Of a DNA stretch of 5,524 nt, positions 1 to 5,524 are shown piece after piece. Location: positions 1 to 5,524 of the forward strand of contig CAJXBR010000033.1 in the NCBI GenBank assembly GCA_913051755.1, given 5' to 3'. Both the position numbers and the translations under genes were made by a program. The notes beneath the pieces are model-generated. The model did not search any database. It had not been told where the DNA came from and was given only the letters and a program-made list of their open reading frames with translations. This stretch comes from an uncultured Flavobacteriaceae bacterium (lineage in GTDB: Bacteria > Bacteroidota > Bacteroidia > Flavobacteriales > Flavobacteriaceae). Numbering within the stretch: the stretch's first letter is position 1; the number at the start of each line of letters is the position of its first letter.

Positions 1-479
1 TAGCCAAATTTGCATGCTGCTTTATCAAATGTTTCTATGATTTGATTGTTTCTGTAAATGAATGAACATTTCTCAAAAACATCTTGAAGCTCAACGCCAT
101 AGGCACCAATATTTTGAATCGGAGCAGCACCAACATTTCCAGGGATTAAGGATAAGTTTTCAAGACCTCCAAACCCCTGCTCCAAAGACCATAACACCAA
201 TTCGTGCCAGTTGACACCTGCACCAACGTTGATCACAACATCTTCGTTGTCCTCTTCAATAATTTTGATACCAGCAATATCGACGTGGATAATGGGTTGT
301 TTTGGGGTATCGCAAAACACTGTATTGCTTCCACCGCCTAAAATCCAAGCCGAATGAAAACGCTCATCTTTAAGAATCAATTGTAGGTCTTCTTTACTTT
401 TTGCAACTGCAAACATGGCAGCTTTGGCGACTACTCCAAAACTATTATAGGTTTTGAGCGAAACGCCTTGCCTAATCAT
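1..479 (-). CDS. murB: UDP-N-acetylmuramate dehydrogenase (UDP-N-acetylenolpyruvoylglucosamine reductase), N-terminal part, cut by window edge
   Basis: MurB is the cytoplasmic FAD enzyme that uses NADPH to reduce UDP-GlcNAc-enolpyruvate to UDP-MurNAc, the second committed step of peptidoglycan precursor synthesis. I translated the minus strand from the ATG at 479 and found 159 uninterrupted codons to the window edge. The family signatures appear in order: LKTYNSFG (residues 8-15), the FAD-binding ILGGGSN (46-52), VGAGVNWHELV (85-95), and GLENLSLIPGNVGAAPIQNIGAYGVEL (105-131, matching GLENLALIPGxVGxxPIQNIGAYGVEL of E. coli MurB). The fragment ends at CKFG plus a split Tyr codon, where E. coli has CRFGYRDS with its active-site Tyr/Arg. 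The catalytic C-terminal domain therefore lies outside. The start ATG shares the bases ATGA with the stop of the upstream aminotransferase, so translation is probably coupled; there is no Shine-Dalgarno. No defect is visible in the part present. Confidence 0.96.
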   Translation of the reverse strand, partial: MIRQGVSLKTYNSFGVVAKAAMFAVAKSKEDLQLILKDERFHSAWILGGGSNTVFCDTPKQPIIHVDIAGIKIIEEDNEDVVINVGAGVNWHELVLWSLEQGFGGLENLSLIPGNVGAAPIQNIGAYGVELQDVFEKCSFIYRNNQIIETFDKAACKFG

Positions 480-1690
480 GAATGCTCTTTTAATGTCAAG
501 GTATGAGGATAGGCCACTAGTGCTTTTTCAAGGATAATGACACTTTTTTTCAACCGCTCAATGTCGAGTACAAATGCAATTCGAATCAAAGATTTTCCGA
601 GACTGCGATCACCATAAAACCCCGATGCAGGTGCTACCATGACTGTTTTCCCATTGTGATTGAAGGAGGTTAATAGCCACTTGGCAAACACGTCTGTATC
701 TTCAACAGGTAGCTGCACAAGACAGTAGAAAGCCCCTACAGGAACGCTGACAGTTATCCCTGGAATCTGTTGGAGTAATCCAACTAAGGTGTTTCGTCTC
801 TCAAGGTATGTTTTCGTGACTTCATCAAGATAACTCAGTGGTTCATCCATGGCAGCTTCGGAGGCATGTAGCCCCAGAGTAGGAGGGGAGAGTCGGGATT
901 GTGCGAACTTTAGCGCAGCATCCATAACCTCTTTGTTTTTGGACACCAAACAACCAATTCTTGCACCACACATGCTGTATCTTTTTGACATGGAATCCAC
1001 TAGAATTGCATGCTCTTCAATTCCCGAAATCGTTAAGACAGAGTGATGGACTGCCCCATCATATATAAATTCACGATACACTTCATCGACGATTAAAAAC
1101 AAGTCATGCTTTTTTACTAGGGTTGCTAAATCATTGAGCTCCTTTTTTGAATATACATACCCAGTAGGATTGTTTGGATTACAAATAAAAATCGCTCGTG
1201 TTTTTGCATTTATTTTTCCTTCGATTACATCAATTGGAGGTAATGAAAAATTGCTATCAATTGTCGATGATATAGGCACAACCTTCACGCCACATGCAGC
1301 AGCAAACGTATCATAATTTGCATAAAAGGGCTCTGGAATAATAAGCTCATCACCCTCGTTGGTGATGCAGTCCAAGGTCATTATAATCGCTTCACTAGCG
1401 CCTGTTGTGACCAAAATATCATCTGGCTGCACTTCGATGTTGTGTTTTGCAAAGTACGAACACATTTTTTGGCGATATGCCAATGACCCCTCAGATGGAC
1501 CATAGGCTAACACATTTTTATCAAAAGATTGAATCGCTTGAAGTGCTTTTGCAGGGGTTTCAATATCAGGCTGACCAATATTTAGGTGTATGACATCGAT
1601 TCCTTTGGCCTTTGCATCTGATGCATACTTCGATAATTTTCGAATGGGAGAAGTTGGTAGATTCTTCCCTTTTAACGAAATTTTAGGCAT
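476..1690 (-). CDS. Pyridoxal-phosphate-dependent aminotransferase, class I/II (aspartate aminotransferase-like)
   Basis: This is a 404-residue fold-type I PLP aminotransferase, a normal length for the family and expected to be a cytoplasmic dimer. Visible landmarks are LNIGQPDIETP (36-46), Y63 with PSEGSLAYR (65-73), TTGASEA (95-101) for the cofactor phosphate, PFYANY (121-126), CNPNNPTG (170-177) with Asn174, VDEVYREFIYD (201-211) with Asp202 and Tyr205 at the pyridine ring, DSMSKRYSMCGARIG (232-246) with Lys236 as the predicted Schiff-base lysine, and LIRIAFV (368-374) with Arg370 predicted to bind the substrate alpha-carboxylate. The segment after the lysine reads CGARIG instead of the TGWRIG common in subgroup I-beta aspartate aminotransferases, so the donor and acceptor cannot be fixed from sequence and I give no symbol. 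The ATG at 1690 fits the conserved N-terminus and follows a TAnnTTTG-like element. The gene ends in a 4-base ATGA overlap with murB, suggesting one transcript. Confidence 0.93.
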   Translation of the reverse strand: MPKISLKGKNLPTSPIRKLSKYASDAKAKGIDVIHLNIGQPDIETPAKALQAIQSFDKNVLAYGPSEGSLAYRQKMCSYFAKHNIEVQPDDILVTTGASEAIIMTLDCITNEGDELIIPEPFYANYDTFAAACGVKVVPISSTIDSNFSLPPIDVIEGKINAKTRAIFICNPNNPTGYVYSKKELNDLATLVKKHDLFLIVDEVYREFIYDGAVHHSVLTISGIEEHAILVDSMSKRYSMCGARIGCLVSKNKEVMDAALKFAQSRLSPPTLGLHASEAAMDEPLSYLDEVTKTYLERRNTLVGLLQQIPGITVSVPVGAFYCLVQLPVEDTDVFAKWLLTSFNHNGKTVMVAPASGFYGDRSLGKSLIRIAFVLDIERLKKSVIILEKALVAYPHTLTLKEHS

Positions 1691-1705
1691 TTGTCAAATT
1701 TGTTG

Positions 1706-1713
1706 CAAAGATG
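1706..1713 (-). promoter_or_regulatory. Candidate -7 promoter element for the aminotransferase-murB pair
   Basis: On the minus strand this reads CATCTTTG followed by C, a 7 of 8 match to the Bacteroidota -7 consensus TAnnTTTG. It lies 15 bases before the ATG at 1690, which would give a leader of roughly ten bases. No clear -33 TTG is found at the usual spacing, so this is a weak call. If real, the pair is transcribed separately from the DUF1573 gene upstream; otherwise it depends on read-through across the 78-base gap. Confidence 0.35.
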
Positions 1714-1721
1714 CAAAATTT

Positions 1722-1734
1722 ACTTCTATGAAGT
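1722..1734. repeat. Short perfect inverted repeat in the aminotransferase upstream region
   Basis: The plus strand reads ACTTC-TAT-GAAGT, two 5-base arms with a 3-base loop. It sits in the gap between the DUF1573 stop and the aminotransferase start, just upstream of the candidate -7 element. It could be an operator half-site pair, or a very weak stem ending the DUF1573 transcript. The stem is short, has only two G-C pairs and is not followed by a convincing T-run, so a terminator is unlikely. Chance occurrence in AT-rich DNA is possible. Confidence 0.3.
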
Positions 1735-1768
1735 TCGATAAAAAGTCTAAAAAGCTTGGCTATTGTGG

Positions 1769-2155
1769 TTATTCTTCCTCCTCAAGTTCTTCGACCAAAC
1801 CTTTGATTTGCAATGCGACCACAGGAGTCACAGCATTGGAACTAACAGATATGGTTTTACGAATAGGACCAACTCGATTGGTGTCATACTTTACTTCAAT
1901 CACCTCCTCAGTTCCTGGCATGATGGAGTCTGTTGGCTTTTTTGGGATTGTACACCCACAAGACGATCGAACTTGCGTTATTAGTAATGGAGTAGATCCA
2001 GTGTTTGTGAATTTAAATTCACGAAGTCCATCATCTCCTTTTTTGATTGTGCCATAATCTATCACATCAGTTTCGAATGTAATTTCAGCCTGTGCAGATA
2101 AATTAAAGTAGGATATAAAGAATACAACTGCGATAATATATGTGTAGCTTTTCAT
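1769..2155 (-). CDS. Secreted DUF1573 domain protein
   Basis: This is a 128-residue exported protein of the DUF1573 family, which is abundant in Bacteroidota and has no established biochemical role. Residues 1-23 form a signal peptide: Lys2, a hydrophobic core IIAVVFFISYF (7-17) and a type I cleavage site at AQA/E (21-24). The mature part carries the family pattern ITFETDVIDYGTI (25-37), REFKFTNTG (45-53), the two-cysteine motif SSCGC (64-68), then VKYDTNRVGP and a closing beta-rich stretch, consistent with an Ig-like sandwich. The last eight residues (VEELEEEE) include seven acidic ones. It lacks a lipobox cysteine, so it is probably periplasmic or released. The ATG at 2173 would add six residues, but it overlaps the likely -7 element, so I prefer 2155. 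It is divergent from valS and co-directional with the aminotransferase, 78 bases away. A functional link to either neighbour is not evident. Confidence 0.88.
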   Translation of the reverse strand: MKSYTYIIAVVFFISYFNLSAQAEITFETDVIDYGTIKKGDDGLREFKFTNTGSTPLLITQVRSSCGCTIPKKPTDSIMPGTEEVIEVKYDTNRVGPIRKTISVSSNAVTPVVALQIKGLVEELEEEE

Positions 2156-2172
2156 GATATGGATCTTTTGCA

Positions 2173-2204
2173 TAAAGATAAAAATTTTTTCATCAGATTA
2201 GCAA
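2173..2204 (-). promoter_or_regulatory. Candidate promoter of the DUF1573 gene
   Basis: Reading the minus strand, a TTG at 2204-2202 (-33 element) is followed after 21 bases by TATCTTTA at 2180-2173, which matches TAnnTTTG in all but the last base. Both sequence and spacing fit the Bacteroidota housekeeping promoter. Transcription would begin around 2165-2169, inside or after the ATG at 2173, leaving about 10-15 bases before the ATG at 2155. This is the main argument for the shorter start. Confidence 0.5.
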
Positions 2205-2231
2205 TAGCTTTTTTAATCATTTTTTGTTAGC

Positions 2232-2239
2232 TACTTTTG
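2232..2239 (+). promoter_or_regulatory. Candidate -7 promoter element of valS
   Basis: TACTTTTG is an exact match to TAnnTTTG and is followed by T, fitting the extended TAnnTTTGY form. It lies 26 bases before the valS ATG at 2266, so the leader would be about 20 bases, A-rich and without a Shine-Dalgarno. The -33 region is only T-rich, with no clean TTG at 17-23 bases upstream. There is no room for a T-box or other long tRNA-sensing leader, so no leader-based control of valS is visible. Confidence 0.5.
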
Positions 2240-2265
2240 TAACACAAAAAATAACTGACTTCTTG

Positions 2266-4890
2266 ATGGGTTCTCCCAACAAATTTAACGCCACGCAGAT
2301 TGCTGAAAAATGGTATGCCTATTGGTTGGCAAACGATTATTTTCATTCTACTCCTGATTCTCGTAAACCTTACACCATTGTCATTCCTCCACCCAACGTA
2401 ACAGGAGTTTTGCATATGGGGCACATGATGAATAACACTTTGCAAGATGTACTCATCCGACGTGCACGAATGCTAGGGTTGAACGCCTGTTGGGTTCCTG
2501 GCACTGATCATGCCTCTATCGCTACTGAGGCGAAAGTCGTGCAAAAGTTGGCAGATATAGGTGTAAAAAAAGAAGACCTTAGTCGTGAGGAGTTCTTAAA
2601 ACATGCTTGGGACTGGACAAATGAACACGGTGGTATTATTTTAGATCAGCTTAAAAAACTTGGTTGCTCATGTGATTGGAATCGAACCAAATTCACATTG
2701 GATGATGAAATGACAGCATCTGTCTTACAGGTTTTTATTGACCTGTATGAGGGTGGTCTTATCTATCGAGGTTTTCGAATGGTAAACTGGGATCCAGAAG
2801 CACAAACTACACTCTCCGACGAAGAAGTGGTGTATGAGGAAAAACAAGGTAAACTGTATTACATCGAATATCGACTTGTCGATAGCAATGAGACAGTAAC
2901 CATTGCCACTACACGACCAGAAACAATTATGGGGGATACAGCTGTTGCTGTGCATCCCGACGATGAACGATTTACGCATCTTCATGGTAAAAAAGTAATT
3001 GTTCCAATTGTAAAAAGAGAGATTCCAATCATCACAGACACCTATGTCGATGTTGAGTTTGGTACAGGATGCCTAAAAATAACACCTGCTCATGACGAAA
3101 ATGATAAGATGTTGGGTGACAAACACAACCTGGAATTTATTGATATTTTCAACCCCAATGGTACAGTCAATGCAGAGGGTTTGCATTACGAGGGTAAAGA
3201 TCGATTTGATGTGCGAAAGTTGGTGGTTGCCGAATTAAAATCATCAGGAAACCTATTAGAAACAAAATCTCACACCCATAAAGTTGGGCTTTCAGAGCGA
3301 ACCAAAGCAGTTGTTGAACCAAGGCTTTCGGATCAATGGTTTTTGAAAATGGAAGAACTTGCCAAACCTGCACTCAAAGCTGTTGAAGATGGTACGGTTC
3401 AATTGTTTCCAAAAAAATTCATGAATACTTATCGCCACTGGATGACCAATACTCGAGATTGGAACATTTCACGTCAATTGTGGTGGGGGCAACAGATCCC
3501 TGCCTATTATTATGGGCCTGGCAAACAAGATTTTGTCGTTGCGATTACCAAAGAAGAGGCTTTGGAAAAAGCACGTAAAAAGACCAAAAACCCTTCTTTA
3601 AAAGAAGAGGATTTAAGGCAAGAGGAAGATGTACTCGACACTTGGTTTTCATCTTGGTTGTGGCCCATTTCTGTTTTTGATGGAATTCGTTTTCCAGAGA
3701 ATGAAGAAATTCAATATTACTATCCAACACAAGACTTGGTAACAGGTCCTGATATTTTATTTTTCTGGGTTGCTCGTATGTTGATGTCGGGCTATGCTTT
3801 TCGAAATCAGCAGCCTTTTCAAAATGTATATCTCACAGGATTGGTGCGTGATAGTCAAGGGCGTAAGATGTCCAAACAATTGGGAAATTCACCAGACGCA
3901 CTAGCATTGATAGAAAAATATGGTGCTGACAGTGTTCGCGTTGGGTTATTATTGAGTTCGTCAGCTGGGAATGATTTGCTTTTTGATGAAGCACTTTGTC
4001 AGCAGGGTAAGAATTTTGCCAATAAAATTTGGAATGCTCATCGCTTGATTCAGAGCTGGGAAATCGATGACTTACGACCACAGGATGCCACAGCCAAACA
4101 AAGCTTGATTTGGTACAAAAGCAAATTTCAAAAAGAACTAAATTTAGTCAATGATCATTTTTCTAAATACAGAATTTCGGATGCACTCATGTGTATTTAT
4201 AAATTGATATGGGATGACTTTTGTTCATGGTTACTCGAGCTAATCAAACCTGCTTATGGCAGTCCTATTGATGCTCAAACCCATACAGAATTAATAGAGG
4301 TTTTTGAAAATAATTTGAGATTGCTTCACCCATTTATGCCGTTTTTAAGCGAGGAGCTTTGGCACACTATTAATGATCGTTCAAAAGAGGAAGCACTTGT
4401 CGTTTCTTCTTGGCCTTCTGCATCAGAAATAGATGATCATACTCTATCGGTGTTCTCACATACCATGGAAATGATTACTTCGATTAGATCGATTAGAAAG
4501 CAAAAAAACATCTCCACTAAAGTACCTATGCAACTGCTGGAAACATCTTCACAAGCAGAATATTATGAAAATGTAATTTCTAAATTGGCAAATATTGACT
4601 CTTTTCAAGTCGTCAAAGACCTACCCCAGCAATTATTGCCATTTCGTGTGGGGACTGCAGCTTATTATCTCCCATTTTCTGTTGAAAATCTGGAGGAGGA
4701 GATTGCCAAACTTACAGTGGAATTAAACTATCAAAAAGGATTTTTGGTGGGTGTGCAAAGTAAGTTGAGCAACACTCATTTTGTAGATAATGCTCCTGAG
4801 CAGGTTGTCCAAATTGAAAGAAAAAAGGAAAGTGACGCCTTAGAAAAAATCAGTCAAATCGAGCAGCAAATCGTCAAACTACATGGCTAA
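2266..4890 (+). CDS. valS: Valyl-tRNA synthetase (valine--tRNA ligase)
   Basis: ValRS is the cytoplasmic class Ia enzyme that charges tRNA-Val with valine using ATP and hydrolyses mischarged Thr-tRNA-Val. The 874-residue product is full length for the Bacteroidota form. Domains in order: N-terminal KWYAYW (15-20); catalytic half with PPPNVTGVLHMGH (41-53), the HIGH motif as HMGH; CWVPGTDHASIATE (75-88); the editing domain with TTRPET (215-220) and GTGCLKITPAHDEND (266-280), including the conserved Asp277; return to the Rossmann fold at DWNISRQLWWGQQIP (398-412); KMSK at 534-537 within RKMSKQLGNS; the anticodon-binding helical domain from about 600 to 760; and a C-terminal coiled coil from about 805 with FVDNAPEQVV (839-848). 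The frame opens further upstream to a TTG at 2224, but the family N-terminus and the -7 element at 2232-2239 both favour the ATG at 2266. Its stop interlocks with the convergent acyl-CoA-binding gene. Confidence 0.98.
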   Translation: MGSPNKFNATQIAEKWYAYWLANDYFHSTPDSRKPYTIVIPPPNVTGVLHMGHMMNNTLQDVLIRRARMLGLNACWVPGTDHASIATEAKVVQKLADIGVKKEDLSREEFLKHAWDWTNEHGGIILDQLKKLGCSCDWNRTKFTLDDEMTASVLQVFIDLYEGGLIYRGFRMVNWDPEAQTTLSDEEVVYEEKQGKLYYIEYRLVDSNETVTIATTRPETIMGDTAVAVHPDDERFTHLHGKKVIVPIVKREIPIITDTYVDVEFGTGCLKITPAHDENDKMLGDKHNLEFIDIFNPNGTVNAEGLHYEGKDRFDVRKLVVAELKSSGNLLETKSHTHKVGLSERTKAVVEPRLSDQWFLKMEELAKPALKAVEDGTVQLFPKKFMNTYRHWMTNTRDWNISRQLWWGQQIPAYYYGPGKQDFVVAITKEEALEKARKKTKNPSLKEEDLRQEEDVLDTWFSSWLWPISVFDGIRFPENEEIQYYYPTQDLVTGPDILFFWVARMLMSGYAFRNQQPFQNVYLTGLVRDSQGRKMSKQLGNSPDALALIEKYGADSVRVGLLLSSSAGNDLLFDEALCQQGKNFANKIWNAHRLIQSWEIDDLRPQDATAKQSLIWYKSKFQKELNLVNDHFSKYRISDALMCIYKLIWDDFCSWLLELIKPAYGSPIDAQTHTELIEVFENNLRLLHPFMPFLSEELWHTINDRSKEEALVVSSWPSASEIDDHTLSVFSHTMEMITSIRSIRKQKNISTKVPMQLLETSSQAEYYENVISKLANIDSFQVVKDLPQQLLPFRVGTAAYYLPFSVENLEEEIAKLTVELNYQKGFLVGVQSKLSNTHFVDNAPEQVVQIERKKESDALEKISQIEQQIVKLHG

Positions 4891-5153
4891 TCCTTTTGTT
4901 TGAGTTTATTGACCAGCCCCAAATACTCTTTTTTTGCTGTGTCACTCGACAAATGAGTTGCCTGCATAATGGCGTTGACTTTAAATGCACTTACAATGGG
5001 TTGACTGTTGTTTGGTTCATGGCCCATCCCATTTGCAATCTTATAAAATGCATACAGGCGAAGCAGATCATCTTTGGGAATGGACATAAAATTTTCTGTT
5101 ACCCAAGCCACAGCTATCTCAAAGTCAGTTGTTTTGACAATCAGATCGTTCAT
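4887..5153 (-). CDS. Acyl-CoA-binding protein (ACBP family)
   Basis: This 88-residue protein has the length and pattern of stand-alone ACBP, a cytosolic four-helix bundle that binds long-chain acyl-CoA and buffers or delivers it to lipid enzymes. FEIAVAWV (11-18) matches helix 1. LLRLYAFYKIANG (30-42) matches the LYxLYKQAT signature, with Tyr34, Tyr37 and Lys38. AFKVNAIMQATHLSSDTAKKEYLGLV (56-81) matches the K-W-x-A-W...G-M-S...A...Y-I segment, with Lys58 and Tyr77 kept. The two tryptophans of the canonical segment are replaced by Val59 and Ile62, so ligand affinity may differ. The start is fixed by a 4-base ATGA overlap with psd upstream, and there is no Shine-Dalgarno, so it is probably translated by coupling. 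That pairing with a phospholipid enzyme supports a lipid role. Its TAG stop lies inside the 3' end of convergent valS. Confidence 0.87.
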   Translation of the reverse strand: MNDLIVKTTDFEIAVAWVTENFMSIPKDDLLRLYAFYKIANGMGHEPNNSQPIVSAFKVNAIMQATHLSSDTAKKEYLGLVNKLKQKD

Positions 5154-5524
5154 GAGTCACATATTAATGTTACACCTCCTTTAACACGTTCATTTAAACT
5201 GACATTCACTTTGGTTCCTAGTGGTAAAAACAAATCAATTCGAGAACCAAATTTGATAAAACCTGCATCATGACCTTGAACAGCAGCATCTCCTTTTTGC
5301 GCATAATTTACGATGCGTCGAGCAACTGCTCCAGCGATTTGGCGATACAGGACAGACCCAAAAAAAGGATTGTCTATGACAATTGTCGTTCTTTCATTTA
5401 GCTCTGATGATTTTGGATGCCAAGCGACTAAATATTTCCCAGGGTGATATTTGCTATAAACAATTTCTCCACTTGCTGGATAGCGAGTGACATGAACATT
5501 CAAGGGAGACATAAATATGGAAAC
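5150..5524 (-). CDS. psd: Phosphatidylserine decarboxylase proenzyme, C-terminal part, cut by window edge
   Basis: This enzyme decarboxylates phosphatidylserine to phosphatidylethanolamine at the inner membrane, using a pyruvoyl group made by self-cleavage. The frame stays open to the window edge: codons for Val-Ser-Ile-Phe precede the Met at 5512, so that Met is internal and about 124 residues are visible. The short-type PSD motifs are clear. FMSPLNVHVTRYP carries a His (codon 5494-5492) predicted to belong to the maturation Asp-His-Ser triad. GKYLVAWHPKSSELNERT follows. GHDAGFIKFGSRIDLFLPLG contains the Gly-Ser autocleavage site, with Ser at 5245-5243 becoming the pyruvoyl group of the small alpha subunit. 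About 31 residues follow from that Ser, as expected for an alpha chain. Family members of this type are usually a little over 200 residues, so close to 90 N-terminal residues are missing. It leads into the ACBP gene with an ATGA overlap. Confidence 0.96.
   Translation of the reverse strand, partial: VSIFMSPLNVHVTRYPASGEIVYSKYHPGKYLVAWHPKSSELNERTTIVIDNPFFGSVLYRQIAGAVARRIVNYAQKGDAAVQGHDAGFIKFGSRIDLFLPLGTKVNVSLNERVKGGVTLICDS

Noticed and set aside
1703..1716. TTGCA-AAGA-TGCAA inverted repeat, also seen as repeated TTTGCA, over the aminotransferase -7 element.
   Set aside because: It is explained by the TTTGCA core of Bacteroidota promoter sequence and is too short to propose as an operator on its own.
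1590..2057. A 155-codon open frame on the plus strand with a serine run.
   Set aside because: It is antisense to the aminotransferase start and the DUF1573 gene. The serine run is the complement of the Glu-rich tail codons, and there is no domain or promoter.
2156..2173. The ATG at 2173 as start of the DUF1573 protein.
   Set aside because: It overlaps the best -7 element, and the ATG at 2155 gives a standard signal peptide beginning Met-Lys. It cannot be fully excluded, since the longer form would also be exported.
2196..2218. A possible stem GATTA...TAATC in the divergent promoter region.
   Set aside because: The arms are only five bases of mostly A-T around a 13-base loop, which is expected by chance in this AT-rich gap.
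2224..2265. An in-frame TTG at 2224 that would extend ValRS by 14 residues.
   Set aside because: The added residues do not resemble the family N-terminus, and the exact TAnnTTTG element at 2232-2239 would lie inside the extension. The ATG at 2266 fits better.
4480..4497. A perfect 9-base tandem repeat (TCGATTAGA twice) in valS.
   Set aside because: It encodes SIRSIR at the place where ValRS proteins normally carry an IRxIRxxK pattern, so it is coincident codon use within a conserved motif, not a mobile or regulatory repeat.
4896..5273. A 125-codon open frame on the plus strand opposite the ACBP and psd genes.
   Set aside because: Both opposite-strand frames have clear family motifs. This frame is a cysteine-rich shadow with no recognisable features.
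1..5524. A search for a novel defence, mobile, CRISPR, retron or biosynthetic system.
   Set aside because: All coding space is occupied by recognisable housekeeping or common Bacteroidota families, gaps are at most about 110 bases, and no repeats or RNA-like structures of note were seen.

Overview
The window looks like ordinary chromosomal DNA from a member of the Bacteroidota, most likely a flavobacterium-like lineage. Four things suggest this. The protein sequences have a Bacteroidota flavour: a secreted DUF1573 protein, a ValRS with the KMSKQLGNS signature, and a short phosphatidylserine decarboxylase coupled to a small acyl-CoA-binding protein. The DNA is AT-rich. No gene has a convincing Shine-Dalgarno sequence. 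The promoter-like sequences resemble the Bacteroidota -7 consensus TAnnTTTG rather than the E. coli -10. The genus cannot be named from this evidence.

Layout from left to right. Positions 1-479 (minus strand) hold the first 159 codons of murB, which runs off the left edge. Positions 476-1690 (minus) encode a fold-type I PLP aminotransferase whose stop overlaps the murB start by four bases (ATGA). Positions 1769-2155 (minus) encode a small secreted DUF1573 protein. A divergent promoter region of about 110 bases (2156-2265) separates it from valS. Positions 2266-4890 (plus) encode a complete 874-residue valyl-tRNA synthetase. Positions 4887-5153 (minus) encode an acyl-CoA-binding protein that meets valS tail to tail, with the stop codons interlocked. 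Positions 5150-5524 (minus) hold the C-terminal 124 residues of phosphatidylserine decarboxylase, again joined to the next gene by an ATGA overlap. Coding density is very high and no gap exceeds about 110 bases.

There are three functional groups. The psd and acyl-CoA-binding genes form a coupled lipid-metabolism pair (phosphatidylethanolamine synthesis and acyl-CoA handling). The aminotransferase and murB form a second coupled pair, combining amino-acid metabolism with peptidoglycan precursor synthesis. valS is a stand-alone housekeeping gene with its own promoter. The DUF1573 protein is exported and its role is unknown.

I found no mobile element, CRISPR array, RNA gene, toxin-antitoxin or defence system, and nothing that supports a wholly new system. 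The points worth a second look are modest: interlocked convergent stops without a terminator, loss of both signature tryptophans in the acyl-CoA-binding protein, promoter evidence that moves two start codons, and a small perfect palindrome in the aminotransferase promoter region.
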